Source of the DNA: Flavobacteriaceae bacterium
Lineage (GTDB): Bacteria; Bacteroidota; Bacteroidia; Flavobacteriales; Flavobacteriaceae
Direction: 5' to 3'
Length of the DNA stretch: 64,000 bases
NCBI GenBank assembly: GCA_002746415.1
Contig: NVXD01000005.1
Span: forward strand, 62,001-126,000
In this document: piece by piece, positions 46,443 through 54,963 of the stretch
Numbering within the stretch: the first letter of the stretch is position 1
Layout: every line of letters begins with the position of its first letter
Program-made: the position numbers and the translations under genes
The notes under the pieces: generated by a model
What the model saw: only the letters and a program-made list of their open reading frames with translations
What the model was told of the DNA's origin: nothing
The model's database searches: none

Positions 46443-47303
46443 CTAATTTTTATTTTGTGGTATTCCTTTTAATATTTCTTTAATTTTATTGGCATTGTCC
46501 ATTTCACTATAAATACGCTCGTATTCATCATTCTCCAACATCTCCTTAAAAGTTTCCAAATTATGGATATACTCTTCCAAAGTCTCTATGACATTATCCT
46601 TGTTTTGCTCAAAAATAGGTGTCCACATTGCGGGCGAACTTTTTGCCAAACGCACTGTACTTTCAAATCCACTCCCGGCCATATCAAAAATATCACTCTC
46701 GTTCCTCTCTTTATCAATTACAGTTTTTCCTAACATAAAAGAACTGATATGAGACAAATGAGAAACATAGGCAATATGTTTGTCATGTGCTTCTGGATTC
46801 ATATACCTAATTCGCATGCCCAGTTGTTGAAAAATGGCCAGTGCTTTTTCTTGTATTCTAAATGACGTTTTCTCAATCTCACAAATTATATTTGTTTTCC
46901 CCTTATACAATCCTTCAATAGCAGCCGAAGGTCCTGAGAACTCCGTACCAGATATAGGATGACACGCCAAAAAATTCTTTCTCTTTGGGTGGTTTTCTAC
47001 CGCTTTGCAAATATTAAACTTTGTAGAGCCAGCATCAAAAACAATAGCATCAGAATTTACGATGTCCAAAATCTTTGGCAGCTCCTCTACTAGAGCATTT
47101 ACTGGAATACTCACAACGACAACATCAGCCAAAGACAGGTCCTCATAAGTAGCCTTTACATCAATAATATTCAATGTCAATGCTTCATCCAAATGAGCAT
47201 TATTGGCATCAATTCCATATATTTTGGCTTCAGGGTTTAGTTGTTTCATATCCCTAGCCATAGAACCACCAATTAATCCGACACCAATTATAAATACATT
47301 CAT
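46443..47303 (-). CDS. tyrA: prephenate dehydrogenase
   Basis: A 286-residue NAD(P)-dependent enzyme converting prephenate to 4-hydroxyphenylpyruvate for tyrosine synthesis. The Rossmann motif is GVGLIGGSMARDMK (about 7-20), with the family segments HPISGTEFSGPSAA (near 116) and HVSHLSHISSFML... read here as YVSHLSHISSFMLGK (near 190). The length suits a single-domain TyrA without ACT or mutase domain. It lies 40 bp after the aminotransferase gene, third in the operon. Confidence 0.94.
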   Translation of the reverse strand: MNVFIIGVGLIGGSMARDMKQLNPEAKIYGIDANNAHLDEALTLNIIDVKATYEDLSLADVVVVSIPVNALVEELPKILDIVNSDAIVFDAGSTKFNICKAVENHPKRKNFLACHPISGTEFSGPSAAIEGLYKGKTNIICEIEKTSFRIQEKALAIFQQLGMRIRYMNPEAHDKHIAYVSHLSHISSFMLGKTVIDKERNESDIFDMAGSGFESTVRLAKSSPAMWTPIFEQNKDNVIETLEEYIHNLETFKEMLENDEYERIYSEMDNANKIKEILKGIPQNKN

Positions 47304-47343
47304 TTTTTCTTTCCTAACCGCTACTAATGCGGAGCATATATTA

Positions 47344-48486
47344 TTAAAATCTACTTATTGCCTCTTTTATTTTTTCCTCTGTTACACATAATGAAAATCT
47401 AATGTACCCTTCTCCATTGCTTCCAAAAATAGTCCCAGGAGCAATAAAAATATTCTTGTCATATAATATCTCATTAACAAATTGCTCTGCTGATGCAATA
47501 CCAGCCGGTAATTTGGCCCAAACAAACATGCCCACTGCATTTTCATCATAAGTGCAATTCAATTTATCTACCAACTGAAACATTAATTTTCTTCTAGAAG
47601 TATATAGCTCATCTAAAGCATTAAACCATTCTTTACCACTTTGTAATGCCGCAATAGCCCCTTTCTGAATTCCATAAAACATCCCAGAATCCATATTACT
47701 TTTCACTTTTAGAATGGCATTTATATGCGCTTCACTTCCTAAGACCATTCCCACTCTCCAACCTGCCATATTAAAGGTCTTACTCAGTGAATTAAGTTCT
47801 AAAGCTGTTTCTTTTGCACCATCAATAGACAGCATACTAATTGGTTCCGCATTCAAAACAAAACTATATGGGTTGTCATTGACCAACAAAATATTGTTTT
47901 CTAATGCAAAATCCACCAATTCTTTCAACTGCTCTTTCGTGGCAATTGCTCCTGTTGGCATATGCGGGTAACATGTCCACATTAATTTTACCTTGGACAA
48001 ATCTTGCTTTTTCAACTCAGCCAAATCTGGAAACCATCCATTTTCAGCCTCCAAATCATAATATTTTGGTTCACCCCCAACCAATTTGGTAACTGATGTG
48101 TACGTTGGATATCCAGGATTAGGAATCAACACCTCATCACCAGAATTTAAAAAGGCCATGCTAATGTGCATAATACCCTCTTTAGAACCCATTAACGGTA
48201 GTATTTCATTAAATGGATTGGCATCCACTCCAAACTTCTCCTTATAAAAAGAAGCTATTGCCTCTCTTAGCTCTGGCAGCCCCTGATAACTTTGATATTG
48301 ATGTGCATTGTCATGACTAAGCGCCTCTTGCACCACTTGAATCACATCTTTAGAAGGTGCTAAGTCTGGACTCCCTATTCCCATATTAATAATGGGTTTT
48401 CCATCTGCCATAAGGCCACGAACTTCACGCAACTTTTTAGAGAAATAATATTCCTGAACCGTTTTTAATCTATCTGCAGTAATCAT
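47344..48486 (-). CDS. class I/II aminotransferase (aromatic amino acid type)
   Basis: A 380-residue PLP enzyme. The Schiff-base lysine is in SLSKTFNMAGWRVG (near residue 233), with the family segments NPGYPTYTS (near 121), NDNPYSFVL (near 200) and GEGYIRFSLC (near 358). Its place between prephenate dehydratase and dehydrogenase points to the final amination of phenylpyruvate and 4-hydroxyphenylpyruvate. Its ATG overlaps the pheA stop codon as ATGA, indicating translational coupling. Confidence 0.92.
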   Translation of the reverse strand: MITADRLKTVQEYYFSKKLREVRGLMADGKPIINMGIGSPDLAPSKDVIQVVQEALSHDNAHQYQSYQGLPELREAIASFYKEKFGVDANPFNEILPLMGSKEGIMHISMAFLNSGDEVLIPNPGYPTYTSVTKLVGGEPKYYDLEAENGWFPDLAELKKQDLSKVKLMWTCYPHMPTGAIATKEQLKELVDFALENNILLVNDNPYSFVLNAEPISMLSIDGAKETALELNSLSKTFNMAGWRVGMVLGSEAHINAILKVKSNMDSGMFYGIQKGAIAALQSGKEWFNALDELYTSRRKLMFQLVDKLNCTYDENAVGMFVWAKLPAGIASAEQFVNEILYDKNIFIAPGTIFGSNGEGYIRFSLCVTEEKIKEAISRF

Positions 48487-49313
48487 AATAATCGTCCATT
48501 TTTATACTCCCCCAACACATTAAAATCTTCAGACATTATTTCCAATAATGCTTTAGCTTTTTCAAACTGCGCATGCTTTTCAAAAGTAACATCAACAAAA
48601 AAGGTATATTTCCATGGCGTTTCTATTACTGGTAAGGACTGTATTTTAGTCAAATTCAAATTACAATCACTCATCACATTTAGTACCGCCGCCAAACTTC
48701 CTCTTTTATGGGCCGTAATAAATCTAAGTGACGCCTTGTCTATTTCTTTTTCAGGTAGTGGTTTATTTTCTGTTTTTATAATCACAAAGCGCGTGGAATT
48801 ATTTTTAATGGTCTGTATTTCATTCGAAATAATCCCTAAACCATACAAATCTGCTGCTACTTTTGGCGCAATGGCAGCAACCCCCTTTAACTCCTTATCT
48901 TGAATATGCTTTGCCGTTTCTGCAGTATCCACATCCTCCATTAATTTAATATGCGGGTACTTTTTCAAAAATTCTTTACACTGCAATAAAGCCATAGGAT
49001 GTGATCGTACCTCAACAATATCACCAATGACTTGACCTTTTAAAGCCATTAAATTGTGATGAATCTTTAAATAGTGCTCCCCTATAATGTGCAACTTATT
49101 CTTAGCAATCAATGCATAATTGGGAATTATAGAGCCTGCTATGGAATTTTCAATGGCCATAACCCCTTTATCCGCTGTTTTGTTGATAAGGTGCTCTACC
49201 ATAGCATCAAAGGACATACATTCTACCAATTCTACATCATCACCAAAATATTCCTTGGCCACTTGATGATGGTTAGATCCTTTTATTCCCTGTATAGCTA
49301 TTTTTAAGCTCAT
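48483..49313 (-). CDS. pheA: prephenate dehydratase with ACT domain
   Basis: A 276-residue enzyme making phenylpyruvate from prephenate. The catalytic domain (about 1-180) has GVMAIENSIAGSIIPNYALI (near 53) and NNSTRFVIIK (near 165, the Thr-Arg-Phe motif). A C-terminal ACT domain (about 195-270, RGSLAAVLNVMSDCNLNLTK) would bind Phe, but the usual ESRP motif reads QSLP here. It is the first gene of the aromatic operon; transcription into it passes an attenuator 75 bp upstream. It lacks the chorismate mutase domain, which is fused to DAHP synthase instead. Confidence 0.95.
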   Translation of the reverse strand: MSLKIAIQGIKGSNHHQVAKEYFGDDVELVECMSFDAMVEHLINKTADKGVMAIENSIAGSIIPNYALIAKNKLHIIGEHYLKIHHNLMALKGQVIGDIVEVRSHPMALLQCKEFLKKYPHIKLMEDVDTAETAKHIQDKELKGVAAIAPKVAADLYGLGIISNEIQTIKNNSTRFVIIKTENKPLPEKEIDKASLRFITAHKRGSLAAVLNVMSDCNLNLTKIQSLPVIETPWKYTFFVDVTFEKHAQFEKAKALLEIMSEDFNVLGEYKNGRLL

Positions 49314-49385
49314 TTAACGTATTCTTTAACAAGACCCTATCTTTTACACTTGGTCCATTTTTCAGTTTTCTAAAAATTGCAAAAT

Positions 49386-49412
49386 AAAAAAGTCCCATTT
49401 TCACGGGACTTT
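49386..49412 (-). terminator. attenuator terminator hairpin upstream of pheA
   Basis: AAAGTCCC (49412-49405) and GGGACTTT (49396-49389) form an 8-bp stem with an 8-base loop, followed by six T on the minus strand. No complete minus-strand gene ends just upstream, so it acts within a leader, not at an operon end. Confidence 0.85.
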
Positions 49413-49474
49413 CATTATCTATATATTTTTAAAATATGCTAGAGCAGTCCCGTACTTCTTTGAAAAAAGAAGTA
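49386..49474 (-). promoter_or_regulatory. transcription attenuator of the aromatic amino acid operon
   Basis: On the minus strand four segments give the classic alternative structures. Segment 1 TACTTCTTT (49474-49466) pairs with segment 2 AAAGAAGTA (49461-49453). The end of segment 2, CGGGACT (49452-49446), pairs perfectly with segment 3 AGTCCCG (49410-49404). Segment 3, as AAAGTCCC (49412-49405), pairs instead with segment 4 GGGACTTT (49396-49389), followed by a T-run to 49386, forming a terminator. Segment 1 is the Tyr-Phe-Phe codon run of the leader peptide. A ribosome stalled there frees segment 2 to block the terminator. It lies between the leader peptide and pheA. Confidence 0.88.
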
Positions 49475-49510
49475 GAAATAAAAACTGTTCCAAAAATATT
49501 GCTTTGTCAT
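49439..49510 (-). CDS. aromatic leader peptide (Phe/Tyr-rich)
   Basis: A 23-codon frame with ATG at 49510-49508 and TAG at 49441-49439. Residues 5-16 read YFWNSFYFYFFF: six Phe, three Tyr and one Trp in twelve residues, with both Phe codons and both Tyr codons used. It is preceded by an A-rich stretch and lies entirely inside the attenuator. Its Tyr13-Phe14-Phe15 codons form the first arm of the first hairpin, and its stop codon lies just after the antiterminator segment, which is the arrangement of known biosynthetic leader peptides. Its only likely role is to sense charged tRNA-Phe and tRNA-Tyr by ribosome stalling. Confidence 0.88.
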   Translation of the reverse strand: MTKQYFWNSFYFYFFFQRSTGLL

Positions 49511-49613
49511 TTTCTTATAAACTTTGGCTAAGATAACAATTAAATTTAATAATCATGTTTTCCATTTATTTTTTTGATTACCAGTGATTTTACTAGAATC
49601 TTTTATGGCTTAC

Positions 49614-49638
49614 TTTGATATGTTATTTCCTATTTTTG
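49614..49638 (+). promoter_or_regulatory. possible gldA promoter
   Basis: TATTTTTG (49631-49638) matches TAnnTTTG exactly and lies 17 bp before the gldA ATG. The nearest TTTG (49614-49617) is only 13 bp upstream, shorter than the usual 17-23, so the match is partial. Confidence 0.35.
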
Positions 49639-49654
49639 ATACAAATTTGTGACT

Positions 49655-50548
49655 ATGTCCATAATCGTTAAGAATATCACTAAAATTTTTGGCAATCAAA
49701 AAGCCTTGGATAATATTTCCTTTTCTATAAATAAAGGAGAAATTGTTGGGTTTCTGGGACCTAATGGAGCTGGGAAGTCTACACTAATGAAAATATTGAC
49801 CACCTACAGTGTGGCAGATGAAGGTGACGTAGAAATAAACACTTTTGATGTCATAAAAAACCAAAAAAAAGTGCAAAAAAGCATAGGGTACCTCCCAGAA
49901 CACAACCCTTTGTATTTAGACATGTATGTAAAAGAATATCTTGAGTTTAATGCCGATGTATATAAAACCAATAAAAGCAGAATTGTTGAGGTTATTGAAC
50001 AAACTGGCTTAATGCCCGAATCTCATAAAAAAATAGGGCATCTTTCCAAAGGATATCGTCAGCGGGTTGGATTGGCCGCCGCACTGCTACATAATCCAGA
50101 AGTATTAATTTTAGATGAACCTACTACAGGCTTAGACCCAAACCAGCTTTTGGAAATACGTAAATTAATAAAAGAGATTGGCAAAGAAAAAACCATTCTC
50201 TTATCTACCCATATTATGAAAGAGGTTGAGGCTGTTTGCGACCGTGTCATCATAATCAACAAAGGCGTTTTGGTGGCAGATAAAAAAATGAACGAACTTA
50301 GGGAAGCCAATGAGCAAGTTATTGAAGTAGAATTTGATTACCGTGTGGAAGAACAATTATTACAACAATTGCCACATACCGCAACAATAAAGAATACTGG
50401 TGGCTTTGTTTATGAAATCACCTTCAACACGGCTAAAGACATGCGTCCGGCGGTATTTGACTTTGCCCATGACAACCAACTAAAAACACTGCAGCTGAGT
50501 AGAAAAAATAAGAATTTGGAAAGTTTGTTTATCGAGTTGACAAGTTAG
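49655..50548 (+). CDS. gldA: gliding motility ABC transporter ATP-binding protein GldA
   Basis: A 297-residue ABC ATPase. Walker A is GPNGAGKST (near 37), the signature is LSKGYRQRVGLAAAL (near 134), Walker B is VLILDEPTTGLDP (near 155) and the switch His is in LLSTHIMKEVEA. The C-terminal extension (about 225-297) with the ending NKNLESLFIELTS is typical of GldA/NodI-type exporters. With GldF and GldG it forms the transporter needed for gliding in Flavobacterium. Those partners are not in the window, as is usual since gldA stands alone. The ATG at 49655 is preferred to a GTG two codons earlier. Confidence 0.92.
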   Translation: MSIIVKNITKIFGNQKALDNISFSINKGEIVGFLGPNGAGKSTLMKILTTYSVADEGDVEINTFDVIKNQKKVQKSIGYLPEHNPLYLDMYVKEYLEFNADVYKTNKSRIVEVIEQTGLMPESHKKIGHLSKGYRQRVGLAAALLHNPEVLILDEPTTGLDPNQLLEIRKLIKEIGKEKTILLSTHIMKEVEAVCDRVIIINKGVLVADKKMNELREANEQVIEVEFDYRVEEQLLQQLPHTATIKNTGGFVYEITFNTAKDMRPAVFDFAHDNQLKTLQLSRKNKNLESLFIELTS

Positions 50549-50604
50549 AATTTCCTCAAATAATAGCGTAGCACTTTGTTAAATTGATTCGCCAGTCTTT
50601 CTTT

Positions 50605-53600
50605 TTATCTCTCCACAAAATGACTGAACTCATCTAAATATACATTAAAAACTGAGGTCTCTTTTTTAGCTAATTCCTGATCCATATTTTCGTTGAGAAT
50701 AGTTATAATTCGCTGATATGCAAGGAGGTCTGCAATGATATTTTCAATGTTTCTATATTGCTGTTTTAAGGGGACATTTGCATAATATTCCAAACGCTCC
50801 TGATATACAATTTTGAGCTTATGAAATAATTTTCTTGCCTTTAGGGTTTCCCCAACTTTATAATAACCATCTACAAAAGGTTCTACAAATGTGTAATATT
50901 CAAAATACGCTAGCGGTAGGTTTTCTATAGCAATATCTAAAACATCTTTTGCCTTGTCAATTTTATTTTCTTTGATAAGCGTCTCTACCAAACGAGCGAT
51001 ACTAATTCTGAAAGACACACCACCTTGCCTTCTAGTCTGGGGGTCATGGTAAATATTTGGATTGCCTGAATTTCCCCATTCCCATTTTTTGACTATGTCG
51101 TACATTAAATCTCCATCTATTCGACCCTTATCAAAAATACTTTGGTTTTTGGTTTTTATGGGTACCAATTTATATACCAAACCATCTAATTGTAAATAAT
51201 CTAACATCCATAAATATTCCTCTTCATCAAAGCTTCCTCCAGAAAAGTAAATAGAACGTTTCCAATCATTATTAGCAATAATATCCAACATCATTACTCT
51301 GCCTTTACTAATGCCTGTTTTAGGCAAATCAATATCTATATAATCCACAATAAGAGCAGTATCTTTTTCCTTTACCAATCCACTTTCTAAAACATTCTTT
51401 TTGTGAACTGGAATGCGTATTTTGTTGGTAGGATAATAAACCATATTTAAATAGCCTTCGGGATAATCCAATACATCTGCTCCTTCCTTTTCTAAAAGAC
51501 TTTTTATTTTTGTTTGTGGCTTGTCACTTGCTACCCAATTCATAAAGTCTTTTACGAGCCATCGTTTATCCGTCAACGGTTTATAATATATAGCATCACG
51601 AGAACCATATCTGTATAGTTCATGAATCAATTGAGAGGGAATTGGATCGCTCTCATAGGCTTTCCGTTTCATTTGGTCGATGTACCAAGAAAAGTTTAAA
51701 TATCCTGAAATAATGATTCGCGTATCCGTTCTGTATCCCTCAATTTCTTGAGCGTACCACAATGGAAAGGTATCATTGTCCCCAATTGTAAATAGAATGG
51801 CTCCTGAATCTTCCTGAGTAGAATCTAAATATGCTTTAGACATGGACAAGGCAGTAAACCTATTGGAACGGTCATGGTCATCCCAGTTCTGATGTCCCAT
51901 TACACCAGGAACTGCAAAAAGGCAAATTATAGTGATGACTGGAGCTACTATTTTTGAAGGAATCCGTTTAATAAATTCGTCAAATAGTCCATAAACACCT
52001 AAGCCAATCCAAATTGCAAAAATGTAGAAGGATCCCACCAGAGAATAATCCCGTTCACGAACTTGGAAAATAGCGGGATTTGTATAAAACTGTATAGCAA
52101 TACCTGTAAATACAAAAAAAACAAAGAGCACCCAAAATTGCTTAGGGTCTCTAACGATTTGAAAAACTATTCCAATAATTCCCAAAATTAGAGGTAAAAA
52201 GAAATAGGTATTTCTGCCTTTATTGTTCTTAACGGCACTTGATAGGTTCTCTTGACTTCCCAATCGCCAATTGTCTACAAAATTAATACCACTGAGCCAA
52301 TTGCCATTATCATCATACTTTCCCTGAATGTCATTTTGTCTACCAACAAAATTCCACATAAAATAGCGCCAATACATATATCCAAACTGGAATTTAAACA
52401 TATATTCCACATTCTCCCATACAGAAGGAGGAGCTACATCAATATAATCACTAAAATCATTTAGAAAATCAATATACTTCTTAGCACCAATTTCGCCTTG
52501 TAAGTATTCTTTTTTAAATTGATTCACTATTGTTTGCAACTCCGTATTCGACTGATATATTGGTTTTATCTTAAATTCCAATTCGCCAAAATATTCGATG
52601 TATTCGGCGGCATTTCTATCACTCCACATACGTGGCAATATGCCCATATGGTTTTTATTTGGATCCCTATAGGCATTCTTGTAATGGTTTACAATGATGT
52701 ATTTTCCTGATTTCACATCCCGTTCATATTTAGGTTTATCGTCTCTTTCCTCTCCCATTGAAGCAAACATATCTGAATAATAGGCGCCATAAAATGGGCT
52801 ATCAGTACTAGAATACTGCTCTCTATTATAGTAGGCCAATAAGGAACGGGCATCGGAAGGATCATTCTCATTAATGACTACTTTAGCACTAGCCCGTATG
52901 GGTAGCATTAACCATGAGGAGAAACCTAAGCACAAAAACAAACTACAAAGCGCAAGTGTATTTGCATTTCTATACTTCTTTTTATTAGTGTAACGTAAAA
53001 TAAGGTAGAAGAACAATACAAACATGACTCCCATAATAATGCTTCCTGAATTAAATGGTAATCCCATAATGTTGACAAAAAAGACCTCACTCCACCCAAA
53101 CAATTTCAGCACATAGGTCAAAGAAAATTTGAAGACCAACATTAAGACTGCCACTACAGTAATATTAGCAATCAAAAAATTCTTTACCGTAGTCGTTTCA
53201 TATTTTTTAAAGTAATACAGCAAACCAAGCGAGGGAATAGCTAAAAAACCCATAAACTGTATTCCAAAAGTTAGTCCCACCACAAAAGAAATTAGCACCA
53301 ACCAACGGTTACCTCTTGGAGTATGCAAACTGTCCGTCCATTTAATCCCCAACCATAAGAGCAATGCCATAATAAAACTGGCTGAAGCGTACACTTCAGT
53401 TTCTGTTGCATTGAACCAAAAACTATCAGAATAAGTAAAAGCAAGGGAACCCACTAATCCACTTACCAAAACCATGATGGACTCGAGATTGGTTAACATC
53501 TCTTTTCTAGAAATTAATTTTCTAGTAAAATTGGTAATGGTCCAATACATAAAAAGAATTGTAAAGGCACTAGATAGTACTGAAACATAGTTAACACATT

Positions 53601-53832
53601 TTGCTATTTGTTTGGGCTCAAGGGCAAACATGGAGAAAAAAGCCCCAATAATTTGCAACAAAGGCGCACCCGGCGAATGTGCCACTTGCAATTTAGAGGA
53701 GGTAGCAATGTATTCACCAGCATCCCAAAAACTAACTGTTGGGGCTACTGTTATACTATAGGTGAGGAATGCTATAAAAAAAACAACCCATCCAAAAATG
53801 ATATTCCAATTCTTAAAGTTTATTGCAAACAT
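50605..53832 (-). CDS. DUF2723 integral membrane protein (O-mannosyltransferase-like)
   Basis: About 1075 residues from the ATG at 53832. The N-terminal half has around ten membrane helices (NIIFGWVVFFIAFLTYSITV, LLLWLGIKWTDSLH, LALCSLFLCLGFSSWLMLPI) and includes the DUF2723 motifs SFWDAGEYIA (an Asp like that of GT-C enzymes), HSPGAPLLQIIG and NATETEVYASA. After a cluster of further helices (about 560-680) comes a large soluble part ending in helical repeats. It is a GT-C fold protein and a candidate protein glycosyltransferase of the Bacteroidota O-glycosylation type; the actual role is not established. The upstream frame extension starts with TTG and is less likely. Confidence 0.92.
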   Translation of the reverse strand: MFAINFKNWNIIFGWVVFFIAFLTYSITVAPTVSFWDAGEYIATSSKLQVAHSPGAPLLQIIGAFFSMFALEPKQIAKCVNYVSVLSSAFTILFMYWTITNFTRKLISRKEMLTNLESIMVLVSGLVGSLAFTYSDSFWFNATETEVYASASFIMALLLWLGIKWTDSLHTPRGNRWLVLISFVVGLTFGIQFMGFLAIPSLGLLYYFKKYETTTVKNFLIANITVVAVLMLVFKFSLTYVLKLFGWSEVFFVNIMGLPFNSGSIIMGVMFVLFFYLILRYTNKKKYRNANTLALCSLFLCLGFSSWLMLPIRASAKVVINENDPSDARSLLAYYNREQYSSTDSPFYGAYYSDMFASMGEERDDKPKYERDVKSGKYIIVNHYKNAYRDPNKNHMGILPRMWSDRNAAEYIEYFGELEFKIKPIYQSNTELQTIVNQFKKEYLQGEIGAKKYIDFLNDFSDYIDVAPPSVWENVEYMFKFQFGYMYWRYFMWNFVGRQNDIQGKYDDNGNWLSGINFVDNWRLGSQENLSSAVKNNKGRNTYFFLPLILGIIGIVFQIVRDPKQFWVLFVFFVFTGIAIQFYTNPAIFQVRERDYSLVGSFYIFAIWIGLGVYGLFDEFIKRIPSKIVAPVITIICLFAVPGVMGHQNWDDHDRSNRFTALSMSKAYLDSTQEDSGAILFTIGDNDTFPLWYAQEIEGYRTDTRIIISGYLNFSWYIDQMKRKAYESDPIPSQLIHELYRYGSRDAIYYKPLTDKRWLVKDFMNWVASDKPQTKIKSLLEKEGADVLDYPEGYLNMVYYPTNKIRIPVHKKNVLESGLVKEKDTALIVDYIDIDLPKTGISKGRVMMLDIIANNDWKRSIYFSGGSFDEEEYLWMLDYLQLDGLVYKLVPIKTKNQSIFDKGRIDGDLMYDIVKKWEWGNSGNPNIYHDPQTRRQGGVSFRISIARLVETLIKENKIDKAKDVLDIAIENLPLAYFEYYTFVEPFVDGYYKVGETLKARKLFHKLKIVYQERLEYYANVPLKQQYRNIENIIADLLAYQRIITILNENMDQELAKKETSVFNVYLDEFSHFVER

Positions 53833-53897
53833 TGTAATGAATTCTTGTAACAAAGAACCCTTGAAAAACCTTAAAAGGGAAGCATAAGAGGTAGGGA

Positions 53898-54911
53898 TTA
53901 AGTACTAGTACTAGGTTGATTTTCAATTTTCAGGAACAGCTCCTTACGGTTGGAAACATTCAATTTATTGTAAATATTTGTAATATGGGACTTCACAGTG
54001 CTTAAACTGATAAAAAGTTCATTGGCAATCTCTTTATTACTTTTCCCATCCAGAATTAGGGCTTGGATATTCTTTTCTTGTTTACTTAAATCAATTGTAG
54101 CAGTTGGGTTTCTCTTTCTTTTAATTTGAAATATAAAAAATATCAACCCTGCTATTACAAAACCCAAAAAAATATTGATCGTTTTACTGAATTGGTACTT
54201 TTTCTCTACCTGTACTGTGGTTAAAAAAGTCAATCTATTTTCCAAAAAAAGGTACTCCGATGGGTTTACATCGCTTAGTTTTAATTCAGCCAGTAGTGTG
54301 GTATAGTATGTTGGATTTTCAACAATATCGATATCTAAAAGCGCATTGCTTTCTAGTTGTTTTATGCCAACTAGTTTTACCCATAGTATTTGCAAGGAAT
54401 CTTTCGCAAAGGATTTCATTTTTGCTGTGTACTCTTTTGAAGAAAAATCGGTTGATTCTGAATTTACCTTATAAAGTTTTGCTTCAAATTTCCGTAATCG
54501 TTGCCATTCTGCATCAACTTTATTAGAATTCTCATAATTGGAAAATAGCCGATTTCCCTTTTTAAATCGTATGCTATCCGTATTGGAAAGAATGAACATT
54601 GCGCTTTTATGAACAGTATCGTTCACTATTTTTCGAATTCGATTAACATAAATTCTATATACCTCATTCTTATTTGAAAGATGCCTTTTATCAAACGAAA
54701 AATATCCATTCTCTTTTATTGGAGCATTAGCAATTACTTTTTCATGGGCATTTCTGTATAGGTCAATTTTAATAAGCTGCACCTTCTTTTCCCATTCACT
54801 ATCATTTTCAATAGGTACATAACCCGTTATAGCATTTTGAGAAAAAGCCCAAAAACCAATCATTGTAAACAATAAGAAAAAATAATTTTTAAGCACGATT
54901 CGTAATTTCAA
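53898..54911 (-). CDS. membrane-tethered LuxR-type transcriptional regulator
   Basis: A 337-residue protein with a signal-like N-terminus (VLKNYFFLLFTMIGFWAFSQ), an extracytoplasmic region (about 25-240), one membrane helix (about 247-266, INIFLGFVIAGLIFFIFQIK) and a cytoplasmic GerE/LuxR HTH (about 278-330; ALILDGKSNKEIANELFISL, STVKSHITNIYNKLN). DNA binding by a protein held in the membrane resembles ToxR-like one-component systems. The sensor domain is unrelated to any family I recognise. The start is TTG at 54911. It precedes the envelope operon at 55-58 kb on the same strand, and its target is unknown. Confidence 0.85.
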   Translation of the reverse strand: MKLRIVLKNYFFLLFTMIGFWAFSQNAITGYVPIENDSEWEKKVQLIKIDLYRNAHEKVIANAPIKENGYFSFDKRHLSNKNEVYRIYVNRIRKIVNDTVHKSAMFILSNTDSIRFKKGNRLFSNYENSNKVDAEWQRLRKFEAKLYKVNSESTDFSSKEYTAKMKSFAKDSLQILWVKLVGIKQLESNALLDIDIVENPTYYTTLLAELKLSDVNPSEYLFLENRLTFLTTVQVEKKYQFSKTINIFLGFVIAGLIFFIFQIKRKRNPTATIDLSKQEKNIQALILDGKSNKEIANELFISLSTVKSHITNIYNKLNVSNRKELFLKIENQPSTST

Positions 54912-54963
54912 CTATTGATAAGACTAAGGTAAGAGATTCTTGAAATAAAGGCAACCAGAAAGT

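Noticed and set aside
49405-49412. Simple end-of-operon terminator for the DUF2723 gene
   Set aside because: That gene ends over 1 kb upstream in transcription order, on the far side of gldA, and the hairpin has an exact antiterminator partner within a leader peptide.
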